A stretch of 64,000 nucleotides of DNA from Dioscorea cayenensis subsp. rotundata (lineage: Eukaryota; Streptophyta; Magnoliopsida; Dioscoreales; Dioscoreaceae): NCBI RefSeq assembly GCF_009730915.1, contig NC_052489.1, positions 2,259,622 through 2,323,621 on the forward strand, in the 5' to 3' direction. Below, one piece after another: positions 47,701 through 58,448 of this stretch. The notes under the pieces were generated by a model that was given only the letters and a program-made list of their open reading frames with translations, was not told the DNA's origin and made no database searches. Position numbers and translations under genes: made by a program. The first letter of the stretch is position 1, and each line of letters opens with the position of its first letter.

Positions 47701-47945
47701 TCCAAGAGGAACAAGACCCCCACGAACACAACATGGAGAGCACGCCGCGTGCTTTCAATCCCAAGACGATCTTCTCCCTTTCAACAAAAAGGGCACGAAA
47801 TCAGAGAACATCAAGCATTAGCAAATCGAGGAGAAAACCCTCGGAGTTTTGGAGAGAGATTGCGTACCAGGATCGCAGAGAGCAGGAACTGCCGAGGAAC
47901 AGTGATCGCAGAGCTTCTCCCAGGCTTCTCGCGCGCCGCCATCAT
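38750..47945 (-). pseudogene. PAT10: DHHC protein S-acyltransferase, PAT10 type: ~10 exons, several single-base frameshifts
   Basis: Minus-strand exons (uncertain at both ends): 47868-47945, 47665-47777, 44565-44639, 44374-44450, 44162-44286, 42895-42932, 41559-41668, 39510-39594, 39244-39327, 39028-39064 and about 38940-38750. They encode a first membrane helix (HVVFVGVLFLLDADLIQKTK), TSGSSPG, VMDLYPPGSSSR, the catalytic DHHC Cys-rich domain (PPRTKHCHDCDKCVLQFDHH), a helix (IAILLLALLILCLIFLLLLL), NQTTYEL (family TTxE motif), RGVPERVHPFSKG and a Cys-rich end (YTCSDLMSCRC). Such enzymes palmitoylate membrane proteins; PAT10 acts at Golgi and tonoplast. GT/AG borders persist and phases agree, but exon lengths are off by +1 (42895-42932, 44374-44450) and -2 (39510-39594), with more shifts in the first and last exons. 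Either a recent pseudogene or a poor consensus. Confidence 0.75.
40190..40590 (+). mobile_element. LINE 3'-end fragment in an intron of the PAT10-like gene
   Basis: The frame ends with STFLFHQGWKHLTGFKCKLLQKFGLSIS, resembling the end of the LINE RNase H tail (ALFHQGRDLPKWIMKSIKLLG), and is followed by a similar 3' UTR (TTTTGTACTCTTG, AATAAAAATAGCTACG, CTCTTTTCCTC). The poly(A) has been lost. It lies antisense in the large intron between the exons at 41559 and 39594. Confidence 0.6.
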
Positions 47946-49119
47946 CGGCCGGAGACGAACGGGTTCTCTGATTGAGTGCTGGCGCTCTTAAAGGGCATAT
48001 GATGGGAGATGGAACAGCATATCGCTCTTCCGTATCGATACGCTGAACCGCAGGATCAATGTACCTTTTTGTTCTTATTATATAATTTATATGGTCCCTA
48101 ATTATCTGTCATTTGTAATTTGTATTTAAGTTTTTATAAAAAATAAATAAAAATATTATTAAAATTTTAAAAATTTAAAAGAAAATTATAATAGGATAAT
48201 TTTTACTTTTTATATTTTATTATATACTAAAAGTTTTTAAATAAACTTTATTTAATAATAGTGATAAAATTGGAAAAATCATAATTAATGTTTATAGAAT
48301 GAGCGATGTTATAGCAAATAGATTTATCTGATAGATGACAATGTAGATGCCAAGTTTATCATCCACATCCTCATCCATATTTACTAGTATTATGAAACTT
48401 CAGATTTAGACCTTAAAATCATCCTTAAAGTTTTTAAAAGGGTATCTTAAAAGATGTTGACGTCTAAATCATCAAGATATTAAACCCTGAAACCCTAAAT
48501 CCAAAACCTCTAATACTTATGCTTTCTAAACTCATATACTAGAAAGTCACACAACCTTGTCAGACGAGTTTGTGATTTTCAGTTTAGGGTTTAGAAATGG
48601 AGTTTTAGGTTTATCATTTACAAGTTTATTTTTTATAATGTTTAAATTTAGGATTTAAATAATAAAGATAAATTATTTTTATAAAGAAAGAATAACATGG
48701 CATTTACGATATTTGAGAAATTTACTCGGTAAATTACTCTTATAGAATTTTTAAAAATGATAACTAATTTATCCAAACTCGATGAGTTAATTTGGACCGG
48801 AACAGTGTTATGGGTAATATGTATATAATTAATTGTAGGTTAATGAGTCTAATTTACAGCATTATTTTCAATCATAGATTTCAAGAAATTTATTTAATAA
48901 TGAAATATATTTAAATTGTTATCCCTCTAAATATCACAATTAAATTATTTAGTTTATTTAAATATTTAATATGAAGTTCAGTTGAAATATAATTGGAACT
49001 AAAAATTATCACACACTTTATTTGATTTCCTTTGACATCTAAAAAATGTTATATCAATAAGCAAACAATTTATTATTATGATGGTTTGAAATAGATGAGC
49101 AGACCGCGTACAAAATGAG

Positions 49120-49173
<54 letters not shown>

Positions 49174-49345
49174 GGTTTGTTATTATTTTCATTGCTAATA
49201 TATGTTATAGAATAAGTCACCATGAAAATAATGTGACATTTTACATACACAATGAAATGCATTTTATGAATTAATAATATGAAATTTATTTAAATTAGAG
49301 TATATATATATATAATTTCAATTTAAATTTACTGAAATCGAGGGA
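47946..49345. other. Upstream DNA of the PAT10-like gene and AT-rich spacer with long (TA)n
   Basis: Probable promoter side of the PAT10-like gene, then AT-rich DNA. A (TA)n microsatellite of about 46 bp lies at 49123-49168. No gene is supported. Confidence 0.5.
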
Positions 49346-52300
49346 AAATTATTGTTCACCCCTCGTGAATTTTCAAACTTCTCAAAAACCCCTCCTACTT
49401 TTACATCATTCCCTGACAAAGACTCACAGTGTCAAGACTCCTATTACCTCTCACTGCCTCACCTCAAATGGGTCCATGTTATGAAATCCCATTTCGGCCT
49501 CGAAAATGTGCGGAGAGCCGAGCGCCAAATCACATCATGCTCCCAACCTTTTCATGCCGTCGTGCTTCGACAGATATACGACGAGTTGCATTATGCGATC
49601 TTGTTATTCTCCTTATTTCTCCTCATTTGAGTTGTTCCGACTTTCGGCCTCGGGATTTCAAGCTAGTAATACGGTGAGAATCTCTTCGTTACTGGCTTTG
49701 ACTATATCTGCCAGAGGAGTTTATTATGGTCGTATCATCTGTGGTAGTCCTGGGCAGTTTACGTCATACTCAAACATATAAATCGGGTGCTCCAACAGAA
49801 ATGAAGTTGATTTCCATTCTGATCGTCTAGTGCGACTTTCATCTTCAAAACTGAGCCGTATTCGATTTTACTGTTGAGGCGAGTGGCATGTGCCATATTG
49901 TCATCTCCGGCTTGACGGTAGCTCATTTGCATGTAAAGTCTCTTCTCGCTTTATGGTTATCTTTTCGTATATTTTAAATAATGTTTAAACTCCATTTGCT
50001 ATGCACATCCGCTAAATATATTACTATTATGTTTAATAATTAAGCCACATCCGCTTATTTCACTTGTCATCTCCGCTAACATTATCTCTGCATGTACAAC
50101 TTTTCATATTAACGTTTAAATTCTCAAAGCCTCCGGGCAGAAACGGTGATCTTTTCAGCTTTGATCCGCCAATTGTTGCGGTGTACCGGCACGTAAGATG
50201 TGGCAGCGTATAGTCTGAGACTAACGACATGACACCTTATGCACAGAATATAAAATATCCCGGAACACCCGCTCTGCTGTAACTCACCAATGTCTGGCCC
50301 ACTGCGGCTTGATTTTTTCTCTGACATGAAGAGTCACCCGGCCAGGGACTTCTACACTATAAATAAACCGTGAAGAGACCCTTCCCATAGACAACCACCG
50401 TCTGGCCGCCCCTCATCATCCTCCTCCTCCTCCCTCCTCCTCTCTTCTCCTCTTCCCACGGACAACCACTCAGACCGGAAGGATGTTTCGCTAACCTCTT
50501 CCTATCTTGAGAATCAATCAGCCGTAATCACGCAACAAAGAACTATCTCGCCCAGTGCCGAAAATGCTCGTGACACCGTCAATGCGTAGGATTCTCCAAT
50601 GGGATGACGGGCAAGCAATTAAGCTGAGCTTTTCGACTTGGTAAGAGAAAAAGAAAGTTTTCACGATGACATGGATCATGGAGGATTCCCGAGGAGTGGC
50701 GTCGTGAAACATCCTTTAAGACGGCTGTCGAGTATTTATCACTGAAAGAGACCTTTTAGTTACCGCTTAAGAACACTACGTCACAGGTGCATAACCATGT
50801 CGTGCCTCGCGGTTTAACTACACAAGTATTCTTCGGCAGTCCCGACCATGATTGGCACATCGATGGATAGTCGTTTTCATGAATGCGTTTGTTTCGTTTT
50901 AACCTAATGTCAGTATCGCCGACGTTGTGTTCGCCGATGCGCATGTTACGCAGAATCACACGTCAAGTATCTCGAACGTGCAAACACTTCTGTTTCGTGC
51001 TATACTGAGGTTGAGCCGTGAGTGTCCAAAGTCCCTTGTAAATATTGTAAATGTTTTGTAAATGTTTTGTAAATGTTTTGTAAATGTTGTAAACGAATGT
51101 TTTATTTGATGAACTTCTCGAATTTAAACAGAGACCTAGTAAAAACAATGTGGGAAACAAAAGAACGTCATTATAAACAATAAAAAGTTAAACAATACTC
51201 AAGTTACTCTTAAACAATGACAACGTGTTTAAGAAAATATGTAAAGATGTTTAACAACACCCAAGAGGTACCTTATCTTCAACGCATGTCGTTGAAAGCA
51301 TTCAATTTAAAAAATAACATATATTTTAAACAAGTAAGTCACTATATTTAAACGTTTTACGTATTATTTATATGATATAGACTTTATTTAAACCGTAATC
51401 GTTATGTTAAACACTATATGTATCTGTTTAAACATAAAAAACTCGATTTGCTAAACTGGATACTCATGTCGAGCGATGACAATATCTTCATCGCGACAAT
51501 GACATATATTTTTCCTTTTTGCCCTCCGATGGAGGAAAATATCGCCAATCACATCACGCCTAGTCTAACCTCTATGCACTTTGTCTTCATCACATGCGAT
51601 ATATATATATGCACTTTTTGTTTGCCTATCCGATCGTTGTTTGTTGTTTACATCTTCTTCTTCTTCTTCTTCTTCATCCTCATCAACTCCCGCCAGATAA
51701 GACGCCTGTGCCAACCCATTTCTTCTTCTTCGAATAAAGCTCGGTGCCGCCTCGTCCCATTTTGATCGCCTTGATCATCTCTCTCGTTCTTGGTCGGGTC
51801 TTCAAAGATCATCTTCCTTCGACGTGGGGACGATGGCGACAAAGATCAACTCCAGACACATCCTCATGGTTGTTCTTGTTGTGGGATTGTGTCTGCTTCG
51901 ATGCGGGGACGGCGACAAAGATCAACCGCATAACATCCTTACATGGTTCTGTGTGGGTGGGATTGTGTCCCCGCTTGACGCGGTATTGGCCGCCGCCACG
52001 GCCACGGCCACGGTAACGATTCAACGATCTTCCTCAACCGTGCCATGACAACATCATCATTGGGAGAACACTTAACTTTTTTGATCTTCAGGGATTGTGT
52101 CCATCTTTGATGCCGCACTCTGGCAACATGGTTCCACCGGTCGAGGATTCATCAAGAAGAGAGTTAACGATCTTCCCCAACCGCGGGAACGGCCACATCA
52201 TCTACGATGTCCTCCACCGTCATGGCCATGTCATCAACGGCGACAGACTCAGTAACAGCATCAGCCGCCGATGGTGTTGCTATTGTTTCATCGCTAGCCG

Positions 52301-54627
52301 GGCGGTGGAGACAAGAGGCAAGATTGTTTCCTCTCTTCGCAAGTCTCTTCGAATGTGGCGCCTTTGAACGCATCTTTCCTCGACGATGTCGCCGCTACGG
52401 CCACTCGCACGCCTCGCTCTGGGTCTCCGGTGCTTTCAGCTTCTGAGGGATTTCGCGCACGTGCTAGAACGCCCTCCAGGCTCTCAACACGAGTCGTATG
52501 TCGAGGAAAACTCGCCTGTCATCGGCTATCTCGGCACTGCGCATAAGAGTCATGCGCGACATCTTCACTCAATGTCGCCGTGGTACCGCCACCACGGACG
52601 GGTCGCCATGGCTGCACATGCCACAATCGGGGACCGTCATTGTCGGGTTGGGGGTCGTTGCACCACGCGGTGGTGGCGTCTCGCGCACGAGGAATGCGCG
52701 CTGGGTGGCATGGGCTCGGAGGGCAGGGAGAATCGGGCGCCTGGGCCGGCCAAGCACGACAGAGGGACGCCTCCTCATCCCGCCTCGAGCAAGTGGGTCC
52801 CGGAGCAATAGCTTCCGTCCGCTTGCATGGCAACAAATATTTCTCTCGTCAAAGATTCGCGAAATCCGCCTCAGAAACTAACATATGTAAACCAAACAAT
52901 TTCAGCGAAACCATTCATTTTAAAACTATAAAAACTATATTTAAATCGTAGTTGGTTTATATATTTAAACGTTATAGAATATATTTAAAACGGAGAACAA
53001 AATATTTAAACCAAGATGAATCAGTGCTTTAAACGGTAAATACTAAAGTTAAATCGCTGAAATAAAACATGTTTGGGAAACATTAAAAGACTTATGTTAA
53101 ACATCGTCCATGATTTTATTACCCTTTTCCATCGAGCTGTACTTAGACAGTTTCTGGTTTCCCGGGGTCATTGGCTTCCTGTAAGTACTTTCATCGATAG
53201 CACAAGATCCTTGGGATTCTGTACCGAAACGACTCTTTCTTCCCTGCTCCGTCGCACTGTGAAACGCACTGCTAAGCACGCACCGAGCAACCCTTAATGT
53301 ACCCGTCAGGTCGGGTCTCTTCCCGGCGCATCTATCTTTGCACCCTGCCACGCCGTCAGGAATATCCTCCATAAGCCACTTGTAAGCGCCGCCTCGCGCC
53401 TACGCGCAAGACGCCCCATGGTCGTAGATCATCGACATAATCAACGAATCTCAATTCGGAACCGAGCACGACGTATGGAGAAGAGGACTGCACCTGCACG
53501 AGCGTACACCATCGTGAGTTTCGACAAAATTATCTTCTTCTCCCTCCGGCCGAACGTTGCACTGCAGACGTGCTCTGACGGAGTCTCTGTGCTCTCAGAG
53601 GGTTTCGATATAGATACCTCCCTCGAACGCCGACCGGCTCTTTCTTCCTCGAAGACCACCGCGTCGCCATCGCAGAACGCTGGTACTCAAGAACGAGGGC
53701 CACATCTCGAGGTCTGAAACGCCAGAAGCTTTCGATCCCCGAATTGCTATCGGTGCCACCATCGCACCTTTGCAAAAGAGAATCAAGAAGTGGCCCTCTC
53801 GTATATAGCTTCCACGCTGAACTGCGCAAACGGTGTCCGGTCAATAATCTCCCAAAGGTCGTAGGTCATGTTATTCCTTCTCACTCGCCTAAAGGTCTCC
53901 ACCACCGCGTCAAATAGCATCGCCCATTAACTCGTCGACCGCCTACAATCACCAGCCCGACGATAACACAACACATTCAACATGCAAAGATTTCACAAAA
54001 GTTTCAAGCCGCTAAATTAAGGTTTTAAACTGTAACCTCTCACAGGTTGGGTAAACGGTAGATATCAAATGTTAAACAGAGACCCATATTTATTAAATGC
54101 AGAGACGAGAATACTTAAACAATGACAACAAACTTAAACTCAGAATATCTCATTTCTTAAACGTCAACCTCATTTGTAAATCAGAACCATATCAAATGAA
54201 AGTGGAAATGTACATTATAAATATTACATAAATCATAATAATCGAAAAACTTTTTCGATAGTGTACAGTATCGAAAATGCAAACAAAACAAAACCCCAGC
54301 CGAGAAATCTCCGCACTCAACAAAACCCGAGAAACCTCAGATTATCTCCACACAAAACAAAACCGAAAAATCTTCTTTGTAATGTATCAGCTAATATAAA
54401 ACCATACTAATACCTTAGATTGCAAATCATGAAAATGCCAACTAGTTGATGGGGACTTCTCCATACCGTGGAAAGGAAAGTCAAGAATACGGAGGTCACG
54501 AGAGACAATCTCGGAGACAATTTCGAAATGGAAGATAAGACGCGAAGGAGAAAAGCAAGTAAACGGCTCCAATAAATTGCCTCGGGTTACCCCTAATGAA
54601 AACCACCCCACTTCCTCTCAACGCCGA
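49346..54627. repeat. Patchwork of GC-rich and TTTAAAC-rich blocks up to the gap, probable large non-autonomous transposon
   Basis: Composition changes sharply at about 49346, where GGGAAAATTATTGTTCACCCCTC looks like a transposon terminus. GC-rich blocks (about 49.4-51.0, 51.45-52.85, 53.1-53.95 kb) alternate with AT-rich blocks full of TTTAAAC/GTTTAA words (51.1-51.4, 52.87-53.1, 54.0-54.2 kb). Short open frames occur on both strands but none has a recognisable domain or codon bias. A TATA-like CTATAAATAAAC (50357-50368) followed by a pyrimidine-rich stretch looks like a captured promoter. No matching inverted end is visible; it would fall in the gap. Confidence 0.45.
51036..51095. repeat. 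11-bp tandem repeat (TGTAAATGTTT)n
   Basis: About four and a half consecutive units of TGTAAATGTTT, with degenerate units on each side, lie at the start of a TTTAAAC-rich block. Confidence 0.85.
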
Positions 54628-55627
54628 NNNNNNNNNNNNNNNNNNNNNNNNNNNNNNNNNNNNNNNNNNNNNNNNNNNNNNNNNNNNNNNNNNNNNNNNN
54701 NNNNNNNNNNNNNNNNNNNNNNNNNNNNNNNNNNNNNNNNNNNNNNNNNNNNNNNNNNNNNNNNNNNNNNNNNNNNNNNNNNNNNNNNNNNNNNNNNNNN
54801 NNNNNNNNNNNNNNNNNNNNNNNNNNNNNNNNNNNNNNNNNNNNNNNNNNNNNNNNNNNNNNNNNNNNNNNNNNNNNNNNNNNNNNNNNNNNNNNNNNNN
54901 NNNNNNNNNNNNNNNNNNNNNNNNNNNNNNNNNNNNNNNNNNNNNNNNNNNNNNNNNNNNNNNNNNNNNNNNNNNNNNNNNNNNNNNNNNNNNNNNNNNN
55001 NNNNNNNNNNNNNNNNNNNNNNNNNNNNNNNNNNNNNNNNNNNNNNNNNNNNNNNNNNNNNNNNNNNNNNNNNNNNNNNNNNNNNNNNNNNNNNNNNNNN
55101 NNNNNNNNNNNNNNNNNNNNNNNNNNNNNNNNNNNNNNNNNNNNNNNNNNNNNNNNNNNNNNNNNNNNNNNNNNNNNNNNNNNNNNNNNNNNNNNNNNNN
55201 NNNNNNNNNNNNNNNNNNNNNNNNNNNNNNNNNNNNNNNNNNNNNNNNNNNNNNNNNNNNNNNNNNNNNNNNNNNNNNNNNNNNNNNNNNNNNNNNNNNN
55301 NNNNNNNNNNNNNNNNNNNNNNNNNNNNNNNNNNNNNNNNNNNNNNNNNNNNNNNNNNNNNNNNNNNNNNNNNNNNNNNNNNNNNNNNNNNNNNNNNNNN
55401 NNNNNNNNNNNNNNNNNNNNNNNNNNNNNNNNNNNNNNNNNNNNNNNNNNNNNNNNNNNNNNNNNNNNNNNNNNNNNNNNNNNNNNNNNNNNNNNNNNNN
55501 NNNNNNNNNNNNNNNNNNNNNNNNNNNNNNNNNNNNNNNNNNNNNNNNNNNNNNNNNNNNNNNNNNNNNNNNNNNNNNNNNNNNNNNNNNNNNNNNNNNN
55601 NNNNNNNNNNNNNNNNNNNNNNNNNNN
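54628..55627. other. Assembly gap of exactly 1000 N
   Basis: A fixed-length N run marks a scaffold join of unknown true size. Frames that cross it are artefacts. The PPR gene to its right breaks off exactly at its border. Confidence 1.
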
Positions 55628-57327
55628 GCCTTTATGAACTCTTCAGCTTCTTTAAGTAATCCAGAACGTGCAAAAAGATCGATCATACACGCATAATGAC
55701 TCGATGTTGGCTCAATCTTGTGCTTATTCTGCATCATAGTATAGTAACTTTTTACCTTCTTCAACCAGTCCTGCATGTGTGCAAGCCGAGATAACACCTA
55801 CATAAGTTATATGATCGGGTTGAATACCACTGACAATCATCTCTTCGAAAAGCTTAACCGCTTCTTCTCCAAAAACCATGCTGAGCTAAAGCAATGATCA
55901 TTGATGTCCAAGAAATAGGTTCTCGACCAAATCTGATCTGATCGAATACTCGCCTTTGCTGCTGGGAGGTTCCCAGACTTTGCATACATTGTGATAAGTG
56001 CATTGCACACTGAAACCGATAGCTCCCGTCTGGACTTGATCGCCCTCGAATGTATCTGCTTGCCGTGATCTAGCATTGCCGAGCTGGAACAAACGGTCAA
56101 TACTGCAGTAAGAGTGTAATTGTTTGGCTTTGGCCCTTTGTTCACCATCAATCTAAAGAGTTCCATAGCATCATTGTGATGCCCATTCTGCACATATCCT
56201 ACAACCATTGCAGTCCATGCCACCACATCAGGATTTCTCATCGACTCGAAGATTTTCCTCGCCGGTTGAAGCTCACCAAGCTTGACATAGCCTTCGAGAA
56301 GAGCAGTAGAGCGATATTAAATTAAGCTCAGAAGCCATCGAGATGCTTCATGATTCTCTCAGCAATCTCAACACCACCAGACTTGAGTACATTGATATCA
56401 ATGCATTCCCAAGCTCCCCTTTGCAAACAATCTCGTGTCGCACAATGTGAGCATGAACTTGCTCTCAAATCTTAACATTCCTAGATTGGCACAAGCAGAT
56501 AAAACACTCGTTAGAGTGAAGTTATCAGGCACCATCGAAGACTCATTGAGCATTCGAGCGAAAAACCTCAATGCTTCAAAATCTAACCCATTCTGATTAT
56601 ACCCAGCAATCACTGCATTCCATGAAACAATGTTACGCTCTGTCATCTGCTCAAACTGAGCCAATGCAAGATCAAGTCGTCCTGATTGCGCATACAAAGA
56701 AATCATCGCATTCCAACTCGATAAACTTCTCAACGTCAATCTATCAAAAACAACTCTTGCCATCTCCAAATCCCCAGACTTTCCATACATGCTCAAAAGC
56801 GAATTAGAGACATGGACACAACTACTCATTCCAAGCTTCACAACAAATGAATGCACATTTCTACCAACACTAAGCCCCTCCATAGCAGCACAAGCAGCAA
56901 GAACATTAGCAAACGTGAACTCAGTAAGAGGAACTCCGTTCCAAACCATATCTACAAACACACGCACTGAACTCTCAAACCAACCCATTTGTTTACAACC
57001 AACAATCATCGTCGTCCATGACACGGAATCTCTCTCAGGCATTTCATCAAACAGTTGAGCTGCAACATCCATGCAACCACTCTTAGCATACATTGAGAGA
57101 ATGGAATTCCAAGTAAACATGTTCTTCAGCGGCATTTCGTCAAACAGGCGGCAGGCATCAACGGAAAAGCCGAGTTTGGAGTAGACATTGATGAGATTGT
57201 TGGCGAGATAGGTGCTGAAAATGAGGCCAGTTTTGAAGAAGTAGCCATGGATGGACTTGCCAGCCAATGCGTTCTTGGAAAGCAAGCATCTTTGGAGAAG
57301 GGAAGCTAAGGGAGTGAAAGACGCCAT
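55628..57327 (-). CDS. PLS-class PPR protein, N-terminal two thirds; C terminus missing at gap, frameshifts near contig end
   Basis: From ATG 57327 a clean frame of about 290 residues (to ~56465) carries PLS-type pentatricopeptide repeats: NNLINVYSKLGF, FTWNSILSMYAKSG, VSWTTMIVGCKQMG, SNSLLSMYGKSGDLEMA, SSWNAMISLYAQSG and VSWNAVIAGYNQNG. Similarity then goes on with frame changes at about 56464, 56385, 56330, 56310, 55945 and 55800: HIVRHEIVCKGELGNALISMY, SGGVEIAERIM, ARKIFESMRNPDVVAWTAM, HGKQIHSRAIKS and SSHYACMIDLFARSGLLKEA. It ends at EEFIK at the gap. It resembles Arabidopsis At2g22070 along its whole length. Such proteins bind organellar RNA, one base per repeat, and direct C-to-U editing through a C-terminal DYW domain, which here appears only at 30009-30640. 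Frameshifts cluster toward the contig end. Confidence 0.85.
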
Positions 57328-57624
57328 GGATTTTTCTTCTCATTCTCAAACTCGATGCTTCGGCCTTTTTTTTCTTTTTCTTTTTTATAATAATAAATTG
57401 GATTTGGGTTTGGATCCCAAAGAATATAGTTTAGATTTGACTGTCGTGGTTTTTTACTTATCACCCCTTTGAAAAACTTAATATTAAAAATACATTAAAA
57501 AATATACATCTTTTAGCTGATGATTACAACACCATATATATATAGAACAAAAAAATCAAGCAAAAATAAGGAGGAAAAAAGGAAAAATAAATAAATAAAC
57601 ATATATATATATATATATGAACAA
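57328..57624. other. Upstream DNA of the PPR gene
   Basis: AT-rich, with a (TA)n run near 57601-57619; 3' side of the next gene. No gene is supported. Confidence 0.5.
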
Positions 57625-57831
57625 TTAATGATGAATTCCATTAGGATGAATCTTTCTCCCTAAACCAAACATACTCTTCCAGTCCTTCTTATTATTCTTC
57701 TTCTTCTCTTGATCATGTTGTTGTTCAATATGTTTGGACTCTTTGGACACTTTGTTTTCAGCCATGATCTTCTCCTTTTGGAGCTTCATGAGTACATAAG
57801 CTTCAAGAAACTCTCCTCCCATAGATGCCAT
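57625..57831 (-). CDS. Small basic plant protein of unknown function (68 aa)
   Basis: A complete frame from ATG 57831 to a stop at 57625-57627. It begins MASMGGEFLEAYVLMKLQKEK, an amphipathic start, followed by a highly charged Lys/Glu/Gln middle and a short basic end with FGLGRKIHP. I do not recognise a named family, although small plant proteins with an EAYV-x-(R/K)KL start exist. Upstream on the minus strand stand a CAA/GAA-rich leader and a TATA box about 85 bp before the ATG, which support a real transcription unit. No signal peptide or membrane segment is seen. It lies just upstream of neither gene's operon-like partner; the PPR gene is on the same strand 300 bp away and independent. 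Confidence 0.65.
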   Translation of the reverse strand: MASMGGEFLEAYVLMKLQKEKIMAENKVSKESKHIEQQHDQEKKKNNKKDWKSMFGLGRKIHPNGIHH

Positions 57832-57914
57832 TACTTCTTCTTCTTGTTCTTGCTCTTGTTGTTGTTGTTGTTGAGAGTTGGTTGTGATTAGAGAGTTGAA
57901 AGAATGGGAATGAA

Positions 57915-57920
57915 TTTATA
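57915..57920 (-). promoter_or_regulatory. TATA box of the 68-aa gene
   Basis: CTCTATAAATTC on the minus strand, 84-89 bp before the ATG. A short leader with CAACAACAA and AAGAAGAAG runs follows, as in many plant 5' UTRs. Confidence 0.6.
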
Positions 57921-57925
57921 GAGGT

Positions 57926-58448
57926 TGAGTTGGATTTCAATTGCTTGTGTTCCAAGTTCCAAACAAGGTACGTTTTCTTGGAGAGGAGGGAAAAACATAT
58001 GTCATCAATGACGTTGAAGAAACCAGAAGTTCAGTGGTTATTTCTTATTTGGGTTGGGGTCCAACTTGGCAGGCTTCTTTGCATGCATGCATGGTCACCT
58101 ACTAGTCTTTCTAGTCTTTCTCAAAGTCTTCTTTATATCTTGTCTGAAAAGAATAATTATATATATATATATATTATAGAATTTTTAATGGTCATGGATG
58201 ACACATGCGGAGAAATAATAAGAATCACATGTTTATTTTTTTATGGTAGGCCAAGTCAAAGTCAAAGCCATCATTAGACTCAAAGTCTATGCCAATGCAT
58301 CCTGTTTTCATGCATGGAAAAAATACATCTACTAACCTTTTTTGAAATTCTCAAACCGCCTTTGAACTCAAACTTATGTCATTTATAAGGCTTTTTAAAT
58401 GTACTAAAGTTTGAAAAACTGTGTTTTGGTGTCAAATAAGATGATGTA
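57926..58448. other. Spacer upstream of the 68-aa gene
   Basis: Probable distal promoter; AT-rich with a short (TA)n near 58158-58176. No gene is supported. Confidence 0.5.

Noticed and set aside
51744-52881. Overlapping GC-rich frames as a genuine multi-exon gene
   Set aside because: Open frames occur on both strands and several phases, with no domain, no consistent splice pattern and composition alone explaining their length.
54496-55797. Long open frames across the N run on both strands
   Set aside because: They exist only because N codons are not read as stops; the 1000 N are a scaffold gap.
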